Positions 38,179 to 46,240 of a DNA stretch of 53,542 nucleotides are shown one piece after another. The first letter of the stretch is position 1. Every line of letters begins with the position of its first letter. The position numbers were made by a program, and so were the translations under genes. The notes under the pieces were generated by a model that saw only the letters and a list, made by a program, of their open reading frames with translations, had not been told where the DNA came from and ran no database searches. Source of the DNA: Chromatiales bacterium (GTDB lineage: Bacteria > Pseudomonadota > Gammaproteobacteria > Steroidobacterales > GCA-2729495). Where the stretch lies: positions 1-53,542 of the forward strand of contig JAFIFS010000033.1 of NCBI GenBank assembly GCA_020831895.1, written 5' to 3'.

Positions 38179-39234
38179 ATGAACGTTCAGCCCTTGTTCA
38201 ACCTGATGGTCGAGAAGCGGGCTTCGGACCTGTTCATGACCTGCTTTGCGCCGGTGAAGATCAAGATCGACGGCAAGATCATACCGGTCAACAAGTTGGA
38301 ACTGACGCCCAAGATGGTCTGGCAGGCGGCGACCGAGCTGATGAACGAGGAGCAGCTCGAGGAGTTCAACCGCGAACTCGAGATCGACTTCGCGGTCTCC
38401 AAGGCCGGTATCGGCAGGTTCCGGGTGAATATCTTCCACCAGCGAGGGAACGTAGCACTGGTGATGCGTCATATCAGTGCGCAGATGCCTGATCTTGACC
38501 AGCTCGGCATGCCGCCCCTGCTGAAGGAGCTCGTGATGTTCAGGCGCGGGCTCCTGCTTATGGTCGGAGCCACCGGTTCCGGCAAGTCCACCACGCTCGC
38601 CGGCATGATCAACTACAGGAACGAGAAGACGTCCTCACATATCATCACGATCGAAGACCCGATCGAGTTCCTGCACTCGAACAAGAAGTCGATCGTCAAC
38701 CAGCGCGAGATCGGAATAGACACGAAGTCTTACCAGCGCGCGCTCAAGAGCGCGATGCGTGAGGCGCCTGACGTCATCCTGATCGGCGAGATCAGGGACC
38801 GAGAGACGATGCAGGCAGCGATCGACCTGGCTGGTACCGGTCACCTCGCCATAGCGACTCTGCACTCGAACAATGCACCCGAGACCCTGGACCGGGTGAT
38901 CAACCTGTTTCCGGAAGACCAGCACGCGCAGATCTACATGGACCTGTCGCAGTATCTGCGCGCGATCATCTCGCAGCGTCTGGTTCGGTCACTGAACGGC
39001 CAGCGCGTGGCGGCGGTGGAGATCATGCTCAATACCCCGCGAATCGCCGAGCTGATCCAGACCGGGGATATCAGCAAGGTGAAGGAGTCTTTCCGCGAAA
39101 GCTCCGAGGCCGGCATGCAGACCTTCGACCAGGCCCTCCTGCGACTGCACCGGGACGGCAAGATCTCGATGGAGGAGGCGCTCGCCAACGCTGACTCGCG
39201 CAGCAACCTCGAGGCGCAGATCCACTTCGGCTGA
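38179..39234 (+). CDS. Third PilT/PilU-class ATPase
   Basis: A 351-residue PilT-family ATPase, three bases after pilU. All catalytic boxes are intact: RASDLFMTCFAPVKI, GATGSGKST (130-138), ITIEDPIEFLHSNKKS, APDVILIGEIRDRETM, and GTGHLAIATLHSNNAPETLDR. The position of AIRNLIRE reads TPRIAELIQTGD, so it resembles PilU more than PilT, but it lacks the acidic PilU tail. Tight spacing suggests co-expression with pilT and pilU. Motor subunit, regulator of the other two, or motor for a second pilus are all possible. Confidence 0.92.
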   Translation: MNVQPLFNLMVEKRASDLFMTCFAPVKIKIDGKIIPVNKLELTPKMVWQAATELMNEEQLEEFNRELEIDFAVSKAGIGRFRVNIFHQRGNVALVMRHISAQMPDLDQLGMPPLLKELVMFRRGLLLMVGATGSGKSTTLAGMINYRNEKTSSHIITIEDPIEFLHSNKKSIVNQREIGIDTKSYQRALKSAMREAPDVILIGEIRDRETMQAAIDLAGTGHLAIATLHSNNAPETLDRVINLFPEDQHAQIYMDLSQYLRAIISQRLVRSLNGQRVAAVEIMLNTPRIAELIQTGDISKVKESFRESSEAGMQTFDQALLRLHRDGKISMEEALANADSRSNLEAQIHFG

Positions 39235-39248
39235 CCGTCGGGGCTCCG

Positions 39249-40136
39249 CTATGCTGGGACCCCCAGCCCGGCCCCGGGGTAGATGGCTCTGGCGGGAAAC
39301 ACGGGGCCATCGACGCATACCCGGCGCATCTCGGTCCTGCCGTTCTCGACCACGGCTACTGCGCAGCCGGCGCAGCCACCCACGGCACAGGCCATGTATT
39401 CTTCCAGGCAGAGTTGCGCGGGCACATCGTGCCGGGCCGCGAGCGCGGCAGTAGCCTCCAGCATTGGTTCGGGGCCGCAGGCGTAGATCGCGCAATCCTC
39501 GCGGGTCGGCCTGTTCCGCAGCCACTTTTCGGCCAGCTCCGTGACGAAGCCCGCATGGCTCCCTGCGAGGCCCGCACGACTCGCGAGGCGCGAGGGTACC
39601 CCAAGCTGCTCCAGGGTCATCATGCCTGCCGCCGGGCCTTGGTCGAGCCCGGGTATAGGTCGGGCATGCGGCGCGAGATCGAAGGGAAAAGGCAGCTCCG
39701 AGCCCAGCAGTGCCAGAGGTTGCCAGCCCGGTTCGCGCGCCATGCTCTCGGCAAGAAACACCACGGGCGGGATCCCGACGCCGCCGCCCACGAGCAGCAC
39801 GGTCGGACGCCCGGGATCCGGCGTGAAGCCGTTGCCGATGGGGCCAAGCACGGAACGCGTCGAGCCGGCAGGGGTTCGCGCCAGCGCGGCCAGCCCCGGG
39901 CCCATGACCTTGTACAGGACCTCCACCCAGCCCTCGTCAGGGCTGCTGCGCATGATGGACAGGGGGCGGCGCATCGGAATCTCGGGGTCACACTGCAGGT
40001 GTATGAAGCTGCCGGGCCGGGCATGCCTGGCGCATGATGGCGCCTCGATACGCAGCACGTACTGGCTGCCTGGCCAGCATTGCTGCGAGAGAATCTTTCC
40101 GTCCTCGAGGAAGATCTCCGGGCTGTTCTCGTTCAC
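39249..40136 (-). CDS. Dihydroorotate dehydrogenase electron-transfer subunit-like flavoprotein (PyrK family)
   Basis: A 295-residue protein of the ferredoxin-NADP reductase superfamily. The FAD-binding beta-barrel has MRRPLSIMR, the NAD domain has VLLVGGGVGIPPVV and YACGPEPML, and the C-terminal 2Fe-2S cluster has the pattern CLEEYMACAVGGCAGCAV ... RRVCVDGPVF with four cysteines. PyrK feeds electrons from dihydroorotate dehydrogenase B to NAD. No pyrDB gene is present here, and gammaproteobacteria normally use a quinone-linked PyrD, so the partner enzyme is unknown. The 3' end is close to the third ATPase stop; its ATG overlaps ruvX. Confidence 0.87.
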   Translation of the reverse strand: MNENSPEIFLEDGKILSQQCWPGSQYVLRIEAPSCARHARPGSFIHLQCDPEIPMRRPLSIMRSSPDEGWVEVLYKVMGPGLAALARTPAGSTRSVLGPIGNGFTPDPGRPTVLLVGGGVGIPPVVFLAESMAREPGWQPLALLGSELPFPFDLAPHARPIPGLDQGPAAGMMTLEQLGVPSRLASRAGLAGSHAGFVTELAEKWLRNRPTREDCAIYACGPEPMLEATAALAARHDVPAQLCLEEYMACAVGGCAGCAVAVVENGRTEMRRVCVDGPVFPARAIYPGAGLGVPA

Positions 40137-40621
40137 TGGCTGCCTTCCTCTGGCTGGAGGCCCTCGCGCTGGACCGACTCAAGCCATGCCTCGGCAATCA
40201 GCCGGGCAGACAGGCTGTCGATATCCTCCTTGCGCACCCTGCGCCTGCGCAGGCCGCTCTGTCTTGCGCTGCGCAGCATATCCTCGGCCGCATGCGAAGT
40301 CAGCCGCTCATCGACCAGCATTACGCTGAGCGGATACCGTGCACCCAGCAGGCGTGAAAAGGCCAGCGCTGGCTGGCTGCCCGGGCCGTGGCTGCCGTCC
40401 GGCTCGCAGGGCACGCCGACCACGAGCGCGTCAGGGCCCCATTCCTTGACCAGCACATCGAGCTGGCCCCAGTCTGGTGCCCCGGCCTTTGCACCCAGGG
40501 TGGTGACCGGGTTAGCCATGCTGACCCTTGCATCAGCCTGGGCGACACCGATGCGCCGCAGCCCGAAATCGAAAGCCAGCACGCTGCGGACAGGGCGCCC
40601 CGTGCTGCCCGCCGTCGTCAT
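40133..40621 (-). CDS. ruvX: Holliday junction resolvase-like protein RuvX (YqgF)
   Basis: YqgF/RuvX is an RNase H-fold protein needed for 16S rRNA 5' maturation and implicated in Holliday junction resolution. The 162-residue sequence has the catalytic first strand VLAFDFGLRRIGVAQ, ALVVGVPCEPDGS, and the acidic LVDERLTSHAAEDML with a C-terminal KEDIDSLSARLIAEAWL, which together give the DDE-type site. It overlaps its neighbours on both sides by ATGA junctions (pyrK-like and yqgE). Confidence 0.95.
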   Translation of the reverse strand: MTTAGSTGRPVRSVLAFDFGLRRIGVAQADARVSMANPVTTLGAKAGAPDWGQLDVLVKEWGPDALVVGVPCEPDGSHGPGSQPALAFSRLLGARYPLSVMLVDERLTSHAAEDMLRSARQSGLRRRRVRKEDIDSLSARLIAEAWLESVQREGLQPEEGSQ

Positions 40622-41181
40622 GCGTGGCCCGCCTCCGGGCTAAGCTGGCTGAGCTCGATGCCGAGCAGCCTCGCGGCGGCGGTCCAGCGCTCCTGGAAGG
40701 GTGTGTCGAAAAGCAGAGCGCTCGTGGCAGGCACGCTGAGCCACGCATTGGCGCTGAGCTCCAGTTCGAGCTGGCCTGCTGCCCATCCCGCATAGCCCAG
40801 CGCGACAATGGCCTGTCCCGGTCCCTCGCCGCTGGCCAGTGCGGCCAGTATGTCCCGCGATGTTGTCACCGCCAATCGGTCGTCGATGTTCACCGTCGCC
40901 TCGTATTGGGTGCCGGCTTCATGCAGCACGAAACCTCGCTCCTGCTGCACGGGGCCGCCTGCCAGTACGGGCTGTCGTGCCCGCTGGTTGTCCGGCGAGG
41001 ACAGGGAGAGCTGTTCGAGAAGCGACCCGAGTTCGAGGTCCATTGGCCGGTTGATGACGATACCCAGCGCACCCTGAGGGCTATGCTCGCAGATGAAGGT
41101 CACGGTCTGGTGAAAGTTGGGGTCCTGCATGCTCGGCATGGCGATCAGCAGGTGTCCCGTCAGAGAGGTGTGGTCACTCAT
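40618..41181 (-). CDS. YqgE/AlgH family protein
   Basis: A 187-residue protein from the ATG at 41179-41181, which overlaps the tonB stop. Family signatures are SLTGHLLIAMPSMQDPNF, QGALGIVINRPMDLELGSLL, AGGPVQQERGFVLH and ALGYAGWAAGQLELEL. An AlgH of P. aeruginosa was named for alginate regulation, but the biochemical role is unknown. The yqgE-yqgF pair is conserved across gammaproteobacteria. An upstream extension to 41247 would overlap tonB and is unlikely. Confidence 0.94.
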   Translation of the reverse strand: MSDHTSLTGHLLIAMPSMQDPNFHQTVTFICEHSPQGALGIVINRPMDLELGSLLEQLSLSSPDNQRARQPVLAGGPVQQERGFVLHEAGTQYEATVNIDDRLAVTTSRDILAALASGEGPGQAIVALGYAGWAAGQLELELSANAWLSVPATSALLFDTPFQERWTAAARLLGIELSQLSPEAGHA

Positions 41182-42080
41182 CGCTGGCTCGACGGCACCG
41201 GTCCTGCAGCCGTGCGCAGGGGGGTTGCGCCACCGGTGAACCGCCACTCGTACGCGAAGCGCAGCACGTCGTACTCGCTGCGAAGCTCCTCCGGAAAGGG
41301 TGGGAAGGGTGCTGCAGCCCTGAGGATGCCGATGGCCGCCTGGTCGAGCTCCGGTCTTCCGGAGGAGCGGCGCAGGCGCACTTCGCGCAACTCGCCGGAT
41401 GCGCTGATAGCGACCTCCAGTACCGGGTTGGCCTGTGCCTGGCCGGAATGACCCAGGTTTGGGTAGTTCAGGGTGCCGAACTGCTCGACGCGCCGCTTCC
41501 AGCCGGCGAGGTAGGGGGCTATTCGCGACTCCCGGGTGTTCGCGCTGACCTCGATCTCGCGCAGTTCCGTCTCGAACAGCTGCTGCGCGTCATTGATGTC
41601 TCCAGCCAGCATGCTGGACTCGCCCGGCAGGTTGCGGGCTATGTCCCGGTTGTCCCCAGCCTCGGCCGCCGCAGCGATCCTGAGGCTGCTGTCCGTGGTC
41701 GATACCATCGGGTTCGAGGGAGTCTCGACGTCCGATCCGGCCCGTTCCCCTGGGTTCATCCCGTCTGTGGGCAGGCCCACGGGGCCGTCCTGGCCTGCCC
41801 AGGCCGGCATGCGCCCCCGGTCATGCTCGACGGTTTCCGTGCCTGAAGTGGACTGCTGCGCCAGCAGAGCAGCGTCCGGGTCCGGTGCCTCCCGGGGTTC
41901 TCCGGTGACCAGCACGACATCCAGCGACAGAGGTGCCTGACCACGCTCAGGTCCGGCGCTGAAGGTGATTCCGAGGATCACCACGCCATGCAGCAGTGCG
42001 GCAACAAAGAGTGTCGAGGAAAGCCGATCCCTAGCCGCGCCAGGCGACCAGGTGGGTGGGGCCGGTGATGCTGCTGACAT
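41178..42080 (-). CDS. TonB-family energy transducer
   Basis: TonB proteins link the ExbBD proton motor to outer-membrane receptors or other envelope machines. From the ATG at 42078-42080 the protein has 300 residues: a cytoplasmic start, one membrane helix (about RLSSTLFVAALLHGVVILGI), a low-complexity periplasmic linker, a coiled-coil-like stretch (about 155-185), and a C-terminal TonB domain. That domain has YLAGWKRRVEQFGTLNYPN, LEVAISASGELREVRLRRSSG and APFPPFPEELR. In Pseudomonas the gene at this spot, tonB3, affects twitching motility, so a link to pili is plausible. exbB and exbD are not in the window. Confidence 0.88.
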   Translation of the reverse strand: MSAASPAPPTWSPGAARDRLSSTLFVAALLHGVVILGITFSAGPERGQAPLSLDVVLVTGEPREAPDPDAALLAQQSTSGTETVEHDRGRMPAWAGQDGPVGLPTDGMNPGERAGSDVETPSNPMVSTTDSSLRIAAAAEAGDNRDIARNLPGESSMLAGDINDAQQLFETELREIEVSANTRESRIAPYLAGWKRRVEQFGTLNYPNLGHSGQAQANPVLEVAISASGELREVRLRRSSGRPELDQAAIGILRAAAPFPPFPEELRSEYDVLRFAYEWRFTGGATPLRTAAGPVPSSQR

Positions 42081-42328
42081 GCAGGAGGTCCGCCTTGCTT
42101 CTTGCGCCCGAACCCGCCGCGCCAGTGGGGTCCAGAAACGCCGATTATACCTGCAAGGGCTTCCGCGCGCGGGCATGGGTCACAGTTTCCCCGGCGGTTT
42201 GGCCGGGCCGCATCCTGCTGGCCCCCAGTGCGGCGGCAGGAAGCTGCCACGCCGCTGCCCGGTTTCCCCGCTACGGCTGAGCAGCAGCAGCCCGTCATCC
42301 TGCTGTACGCTGGCCGCCCTCAGGCTCC

Positions 42329-43288
42329 TCAGGCGGGACTGTGCAGGCGCGCCTCGAGGACATCGGCCAGCTCGCGGGCAATGTCGAGTCCGCCCAGCTT
42401 GGCCAGTTCGCGGATGCCGGTCGGACTCGTGACGTTGATTTCCGTCAGGTAGTCACCGATGACATCGAGGCCAGCGAACAGCACGCCCCGCTCGCGCAGC
42501 ACCGGGCCTACCTGGGCGCAGATCCACCGGTCCCGGTCGGTCAGCTCGCGAACCTCGGGCTGTGCCCCCATGACGAGGTTGCCCCGGTTGTCGTCGGGGG
42601 GCGGTATCCGGGCCAGCGCGCGTCCTACAGGCTCCCCATCCACCAGGATGATGCGCTTGTCTCCCTGGCGGATCTCGGGAATGAAGCGCTGGGCGATCAC
42701 GTGGCGGGTCCCATACTCCGTCATCGTCTCGAGGATCACGTTGGTATTGTTGTCCCCTGGTCCGACCACGAAGATGGATCGCCCGCCCATGCCGTGCAGC
42801 GGCTTCACGACGACGGTACCCTGCTCGGCGATGAAACGGCGCAGTTCATGCATCGAGCGCGCAATCAGCGTCGGGGGGCAGCAATGGGCAAACCAGGCAG
42901 TGAACGCCTTTTCGTTGATGTCGCGAAGGCTGGCCGGCCGGTTGACCACGAGCACGCCCGACTGCTCGGCCCGCTCTAGGATATAGGTGGTATAGATATA
43001 TTCGGTGTCGAAAGGGGGGTCCTTGCGCATCAGGAGCAGGTCAAGCTCGCCGAGGTGCACAGTTTCCGGTTCACCCAGCGTGTACCAGCTGCTGGTGCTG
43101 TCGGTCACCTTGATCCGGCGGCCATTGCCCTCAGGCTGGCCGTCACGCAGCGAGAGGTCGGCTTGCTCGAAGTAGCGAATATCCCAGCCGCGGGCCTGGG
43201 CCTCCAGCAGCATTGCCAGGGTGCTGTCTTTCGCCGGGGCAATCTGCCCGACCGGATCCATCACCACGCCAAGCCTGATCTGCCTCAT
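42329..43288 (-). CDS. gshB: Glutathione synthetase
   Basis: GshB condenses gamma-glutamylcysteine with glycine. From the ATG at 43286-43288 (GAGGAG nine bases upstream) it has 319 residues. The opening is IRLGVVMDPVGQIAPAKDST. Later come LLMRKDPPFDTEYIYTTY, NRPASLRDINEKAF, the ATP-grasp VVKPLHGMGGRSIFVV, and the metal-binding FAGLDVIGDYLTEINVTSPTG. Length matches the E. coli enzyme (316). A longer frame to 43339 has no RBS. The 248 bases between gshB and tonB show no recognisable feature. Confidence 0.97.
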   Translation of the reverse strand: MRQIRLGVVMDPVGQIAPAKDSTLAMLLEAQARGWDIRYFEQADLSLRDGQPEGNGRRIKVTDSTSSWYTLGEPETVHLGELDLLLMRKDPPFDTEYIYTTYILERAEQSGVLVVNRPASLRDINEKAFTAWFAHCCPPTLIARSMHELRRFIAEQGTVVVKPLHGMGGRSIFVVGPGDNNTNVILETMTEYGTRHVIAQRFIPEIRQGDKRIILVDGEPVGRALARIPPPDDNRGNLVMGAQPEVRELTDRDRWICAQVGPVLRERGVLFAGLDVIGDYLTEINVTSPTGIRELAKLGGLDIARELADVLEARLHSPA

Positions 43289-43355
43289 CTGCGTGTTCTC
43301 CTCGCGGGCACCGTCTGCCCTGTCCGACACTCGTCGCAATTCTGGGGGATGGCTG

Positions 43356-43385
43356 CTGAAATATCACCTGCCGGCAGGTTATGAT
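43356..43385 (+). promoter_or_regulatory. Candidate sigma-70 promoter of the pil/chp operon
   Basis: CTGAAA (43356-43361, four of six -35 consensus bases) and TATGAT (43380-43385, five of six) lie 18 bases apart, 119 bases ahead of pilG in the 215-base gap divergent from gshB. The stretch to pilG would be a long leader. Confidence 0.4.
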
Positions 43386-43503
43386 CCGGCCGTTGCGCAG
43401 GGGCCGGCACAACAGCAGGGATGGGGTCTTCAAGTAGCGCCAGCCGGCGGTCGTCAGACGCCGGTTATGGTAAAAGTCACCTTTGAATCATGCCAACGCG
43501 GAG

Positions 43504-43905
43504 ATGTCCGTGAACGAAACGCCCGCCGCCGACCTGAACGGGCTGAAGGTGCTTGTCATCGATGACAGCAAGACGATACGCCGGACCGCGGAGACCCTAC
43601 TGTCCCGCGAGGGCTGTACTGTGTTCACGGCAGTCGATGGCTTCGATGCCTTGTCGAAGGTCGCCGATCACCGCCCGGACATCATCTTCGTCGACATCAT
43701 GATGCCGCGCCTCGATGGCTACCAGACCTGTTCCCTGATCAAGCACAACCGCAACTTCCGGGACACGCCCGTGATCATGCTGTCCAGCAAGGACGGTCTG
43801 TTCGACCGCGCGAGGGGCCGCATCGTGGGTTCGGAGCATTACCTGACGAAACCGTTCACCAAGGACGAACTGCTTGGCGCCATCACGCGCCAGGTTGCAC
43901 GCTGA
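43504..43905 (+). CDS. pilG: Twitching response regulator PilG
   Basis: A 133-residue CheY-like protein: receiver domain with acidic pair LVIDDSKTIRRTAE, phosphoacceptor Asp in IIFVDIMMPRLDGYQT, Ser/Thr in VIMLSSKDGLFDRARGRIVGS and Lys in YLTKPFTKDELL. The segment around GRIVGS matches P. aeruginosa PilG almost residue for residue. PilG promotes pilus extension and cAMP production under ChpA control. The start may be this ATG or the GTG at 43510, which has GGAG six bases away. It is first in the operon. Confidence 0.95.
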   Translation: MSVNETPAADLNGLKVLVIDDSKTIRRTAETLLSREGCTVFTAVDGFDALSKVADHRPDIIFVDIMMPRLDGYQTCSLIKHNRNFRDTPVIMLSSKDGLFDRARGRIVGSEHYLTKPFTKDELLGAITRQVAR

Positions 43906-43923
43906 GCTCCGGGGGCTGTCGAG

Positions 43924-44286
43924 ATGGCCGTAGTGCTGATAGTCGACGATTCACCGACCGAGCAGCACGTCATGGCGAAGCTGCTCGGCGGGCATGGTTT
44001 TGAAACGCTGCTGGCCAGCGACGGCGCCGAGGCCATAAGCCTTGCCGAGCGCCAGCGTCCGGATGTGATCCTGATGGACATCGTCATGCCTGGCATGAAT
44101 GGTTACCAGGCCACACGTCGCCTGGCCCAGAATCCGGCCACGGCTTCGATACCGGTCGTCATGATCACGGCCAAGAATCAGGAAATCGACCGGATCTGGG
44201 GCCTGCGCCAGGGTGCGGTCCGTTACCTGATGAAGCCGGTCGGTGACCGCGAGCTGCTTGATGCCGTCGAGGCCAGTCTCGGATGA
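43924..44286 (+). CDS. pilH: Twitching response regulator PilH
   Basis: A 120-residue receiver-only protein: VLIVDDSPTEQHVMAKLL, DVILMDIVMPGMNGYQATRRL (phosphoacceptor Asp), PVVMITAKNQEIDRIWG and YLMKPVGDRELLD. PilH opposes PilG, promoting retraction or draining phosphate from ChpA. It starts 18 bases after pilG and its TGA overlaps the pilI ATG (ATGA), so the two products will be made in step. Confidence 0.95.
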   Translation: MAVVLIVDDSPTEQHVMAKLLGGHGFETLLASDGAEAISLAERQRPDVILMDIVMPGMNGYQATRRLAQNPATASIPVVMITAKNQEIDRIWGLRQGAVRYLMKPVGDRELLDAVEASLG

Positions 44287-44867
44287 ACCCTGCCGTGACG
44301 GGCAGTCCTGGTGCCCTGAGGGCGCTATGCAACGACCCCTTCGCGCTGCTGCTGGCGCTGGAGAAACGGGGCAACGCGGCGCGTCTCGGCGGTGAATCCG
44401 GCCAGATCGATGGCGCCGAGCTTGTCGGCATCGGTCTGCGTGTCGGCGGGGACCGCCTGCTGGTACGTCGCGATGAGGTCCGTGAGGTCCTGCTTCCCCC
44501 CTCCGCGATCACTAGGGTACCCGGCGCGCAAAGCTGGGTCCGTGGCCTGGCGAACGTACGCGGCCAGCTGCTGCCGGTCATGGACCTGAAGGAATTCCTC
44601 GGAGCAGGACCGACCACCGTGGCCCGGCAGGCCCGCATCATTGTCAGCGCGGCCGGGGATTTTCCTGCCGGGCTGCTGGTGGACGAGGTCTACGGCTTTC
44701 GGCGGTTCGTGTCCCGGGAGCGGGTGACGGGTGAATGGCCTGATACGGCGCTGCGCTGTGAGCGTTACCTGGTCGACTTCTACTGCCACGGGGGCGAAGA
44801 CTGGCCGGTATTCAGCCTGTCGGCGCTGGCCGCGAGCCCCGAATTCCAGCTGGCGGCGGCTGACTAG
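44283..44867 (+). CDS. pilI: CheW-like adaptor PilI
   Basis: A 194-residue adaptor linking PilJ to ChpA. After an N-terminal helix (ALCNDPFALLLALEKRG) comes the CheW beta-barrel: GIGLRVGGDRLLVRRDEVREVL, PGAQSWVRGLANVRGQLLPVMDLKEFLG, and VDEVYGFRRF. The N-terminal extension before the CheW fold is typical of PilI compared with plain CheW. Downstream, 30 bases separate it from pilJ. Confidence 0.93.
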   Translation: MNPAVTGSPGALRALCNDPFALLLALEKRGNAARLGGESGQIDGAELVGIGLRVGGDRLLVRRDEVREVLLPPSAITRVPGAQSWVRGLANVRGQLLPVMDLKEFLGAGPTTVARQARIIVSAAGDFPAGLLVDEVYGFRRFVSRERVTGEWPDTALRCERYLVDFYCHGGEDWPVFSLSALAASPEFQLAAAD

Positions 44868-44897
44868 GCTGCGCCTGCCTCACTGTCCGGGAGACAC

Positions 44898-46229
44898 GTG
44901 AAGATGACAGACAAGACTGCTGGTGTGAAATGGCTGCCCGCACTGGGCCTGACCTTGCTCGTGCTGCTTCTGGCCGCCCTGGGTCTCGTCCTGGCAGGCC
45001 CCACGGCGCCGCTGGCCGGGCTGCCGGGGGGGGCGGCCGCGGTTACGCTTGCGCTCGCGGTCATGGTGCTGCTGGTGATCGGCTGGATCTGGCGCCAGGC
45101 CGCGGACGACCAGGCCGAGCGCCTGCGCCAGACCCGCGAGAGCGAGCGCAACCAGCAGGCGATCCTGACTCTGCTGGACGAGATGAGCAGCCTGGCCGAC
45201 GGTGACCTGACAGTGCATGCGACCGTCACCGAGGACATCACCGGTGCGATCGCCGATGCGATCAACTACGCGATCGAAGCCCTGCGCGAGCTGGTCACGA
45301 CCATCAACGAGAGCGCGATCCTGGTCGATTCGGCCACCAAGCAGACAGAGGGTACGGCCCAGCAGCTGGCCGCGGCCAGCGATGCGCAGTCGAACCAGAT
45401 CGAGTCTGCCTCGCGTGCGATCGCGCGCATGGCGGCCTCGATCGAGGAGGTCTCCGGCAACGCAGAGCGCTCCTCCGACGTCGCGCGTCACTCGGTCGAC
45501 ATTGCCCACAAGGGTGGCGATGCGGTGCGGCGAACAATCGAGGGCATGAATGCCATTCGAGAGACCATCCAGGACACGTCGAAGCGGATCAAGCGCCTCG
45601 GTGAGAGCTCGCAGGAGATCGGCAACATTGTTGAGCTGATCAACGATATCGCCGACCAGACCAACATCCTCGCACTCAATGCCGCGATCCAGGCGTCGAT
45701 GGCGGGAGAAGCCGGCCGCGGCTTTGCCGTGGTGGCTGACGAGGTCCAGCGCCTGGCAGAGCGTTCAGCGCACGCCACTCGCCAGATCGAGGTCCTGGTC
45801 CGCACCATCCAGGCTGACACCAACGAGGCCATAGAGTCGATGGAGCGCAGCACGACAGATGTCGTCGGCGGTGCGCTGCTGGCCGAGAACGCCGGCGCGG
45901 CGCTCGAGGAAATCGAGCAGGTGTCGAACCAGATCGCCACCCTGGTCCAGAACATCTCGAGCTCGGCGCGTGAGCAGGGCAAGGCCGCGGCAGCCGTCAC
46001 GCGCAGCATGGATGTGCTGCAGGAGATCAACTCGGAGACCGCCGCCGGAACGGCCGCGACGATGAGCTCCATCAGCAAGCTGTCGGAGCTGGCGACACAG
46101 CTTCGCCGATCAGTCTCCGGTTTCCGGCTGCCCGGGGTGTCGCCGCGCACCCAGACAGTCGACCCGGCTGATCCGGGCCCTGCCAGCGCGACCGTGACCC
46201 TGCTGTCCGGCCAGCAGAAGAGCGCCTGA
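44898..46229 (+). CDS. pilJ: Methyl-accepting chemotaxis protein PilJ, lacking the periplasmic domain
   Basis: The signalling half is unmistakably PilJ: IVELINDIADQTNILALNAAIQASMAGEAGRGFAVVADEVQRLAERS, and a C-terminal SVSGFRLPGV. The N-terminal half is reduced to two membrane helices (about 12-34 and 47-66) separated by only about a dozen residues, followed by a HAMP-like stretch (about 94-135). The whole protein is 443 residues, whereas P. aeruginosa PilJ has 682 with a large periplasmic PilJ domain. The start is GTG 44898 or ATG 44904. Without a sensory domain the input must be cytoplasmic, membrane-based or through partners. Confidence 0.92.
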   Translation: MKMTDKTAGVKWLPALGLTLLVLLLAALGLVLAGPTAPLAGLPGGAAAVTLALAVMVLLVIGWIWRQAADDQAERLRQTRESERNQQAILTLLDEMSSLADGDLTVHATVTEDITGAIADAINYAIEALRELVTTINESAILVDSATKQTEGTAQQLAAASDAQSNQIESASRAIARMAASIEEVSGNAERSSDVARHSVDIAHKGGDAVRRTIEGMNAIRETIQDTSKRIKRLGESSQEIGNIVELINDIADQTNILALNAAIQASMAGEAGRGFAVVADEVQRLAERSAHATRQIEVLVRTIQADTNEAIESMERSTTDVVGGALLAENAGAALEEIEQVSNQIATLVQNISSSAREQGKAAAAVTRSMDVLQEINSETAAGTAATMSSISKLSELATQLRRSVSGFRLPGVSPRTQTVDPADPGPASATVTLLSGQQKSA

Positions 46230-46240
46230 AGTCCTGCGCG

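Noticed and set aside
42081..42328. Gap between gshB and tonB examined for an RNA gene
   Set aside because: No tRNA-like fold, riboswitch-like conserved loop or terminator could be recognised.
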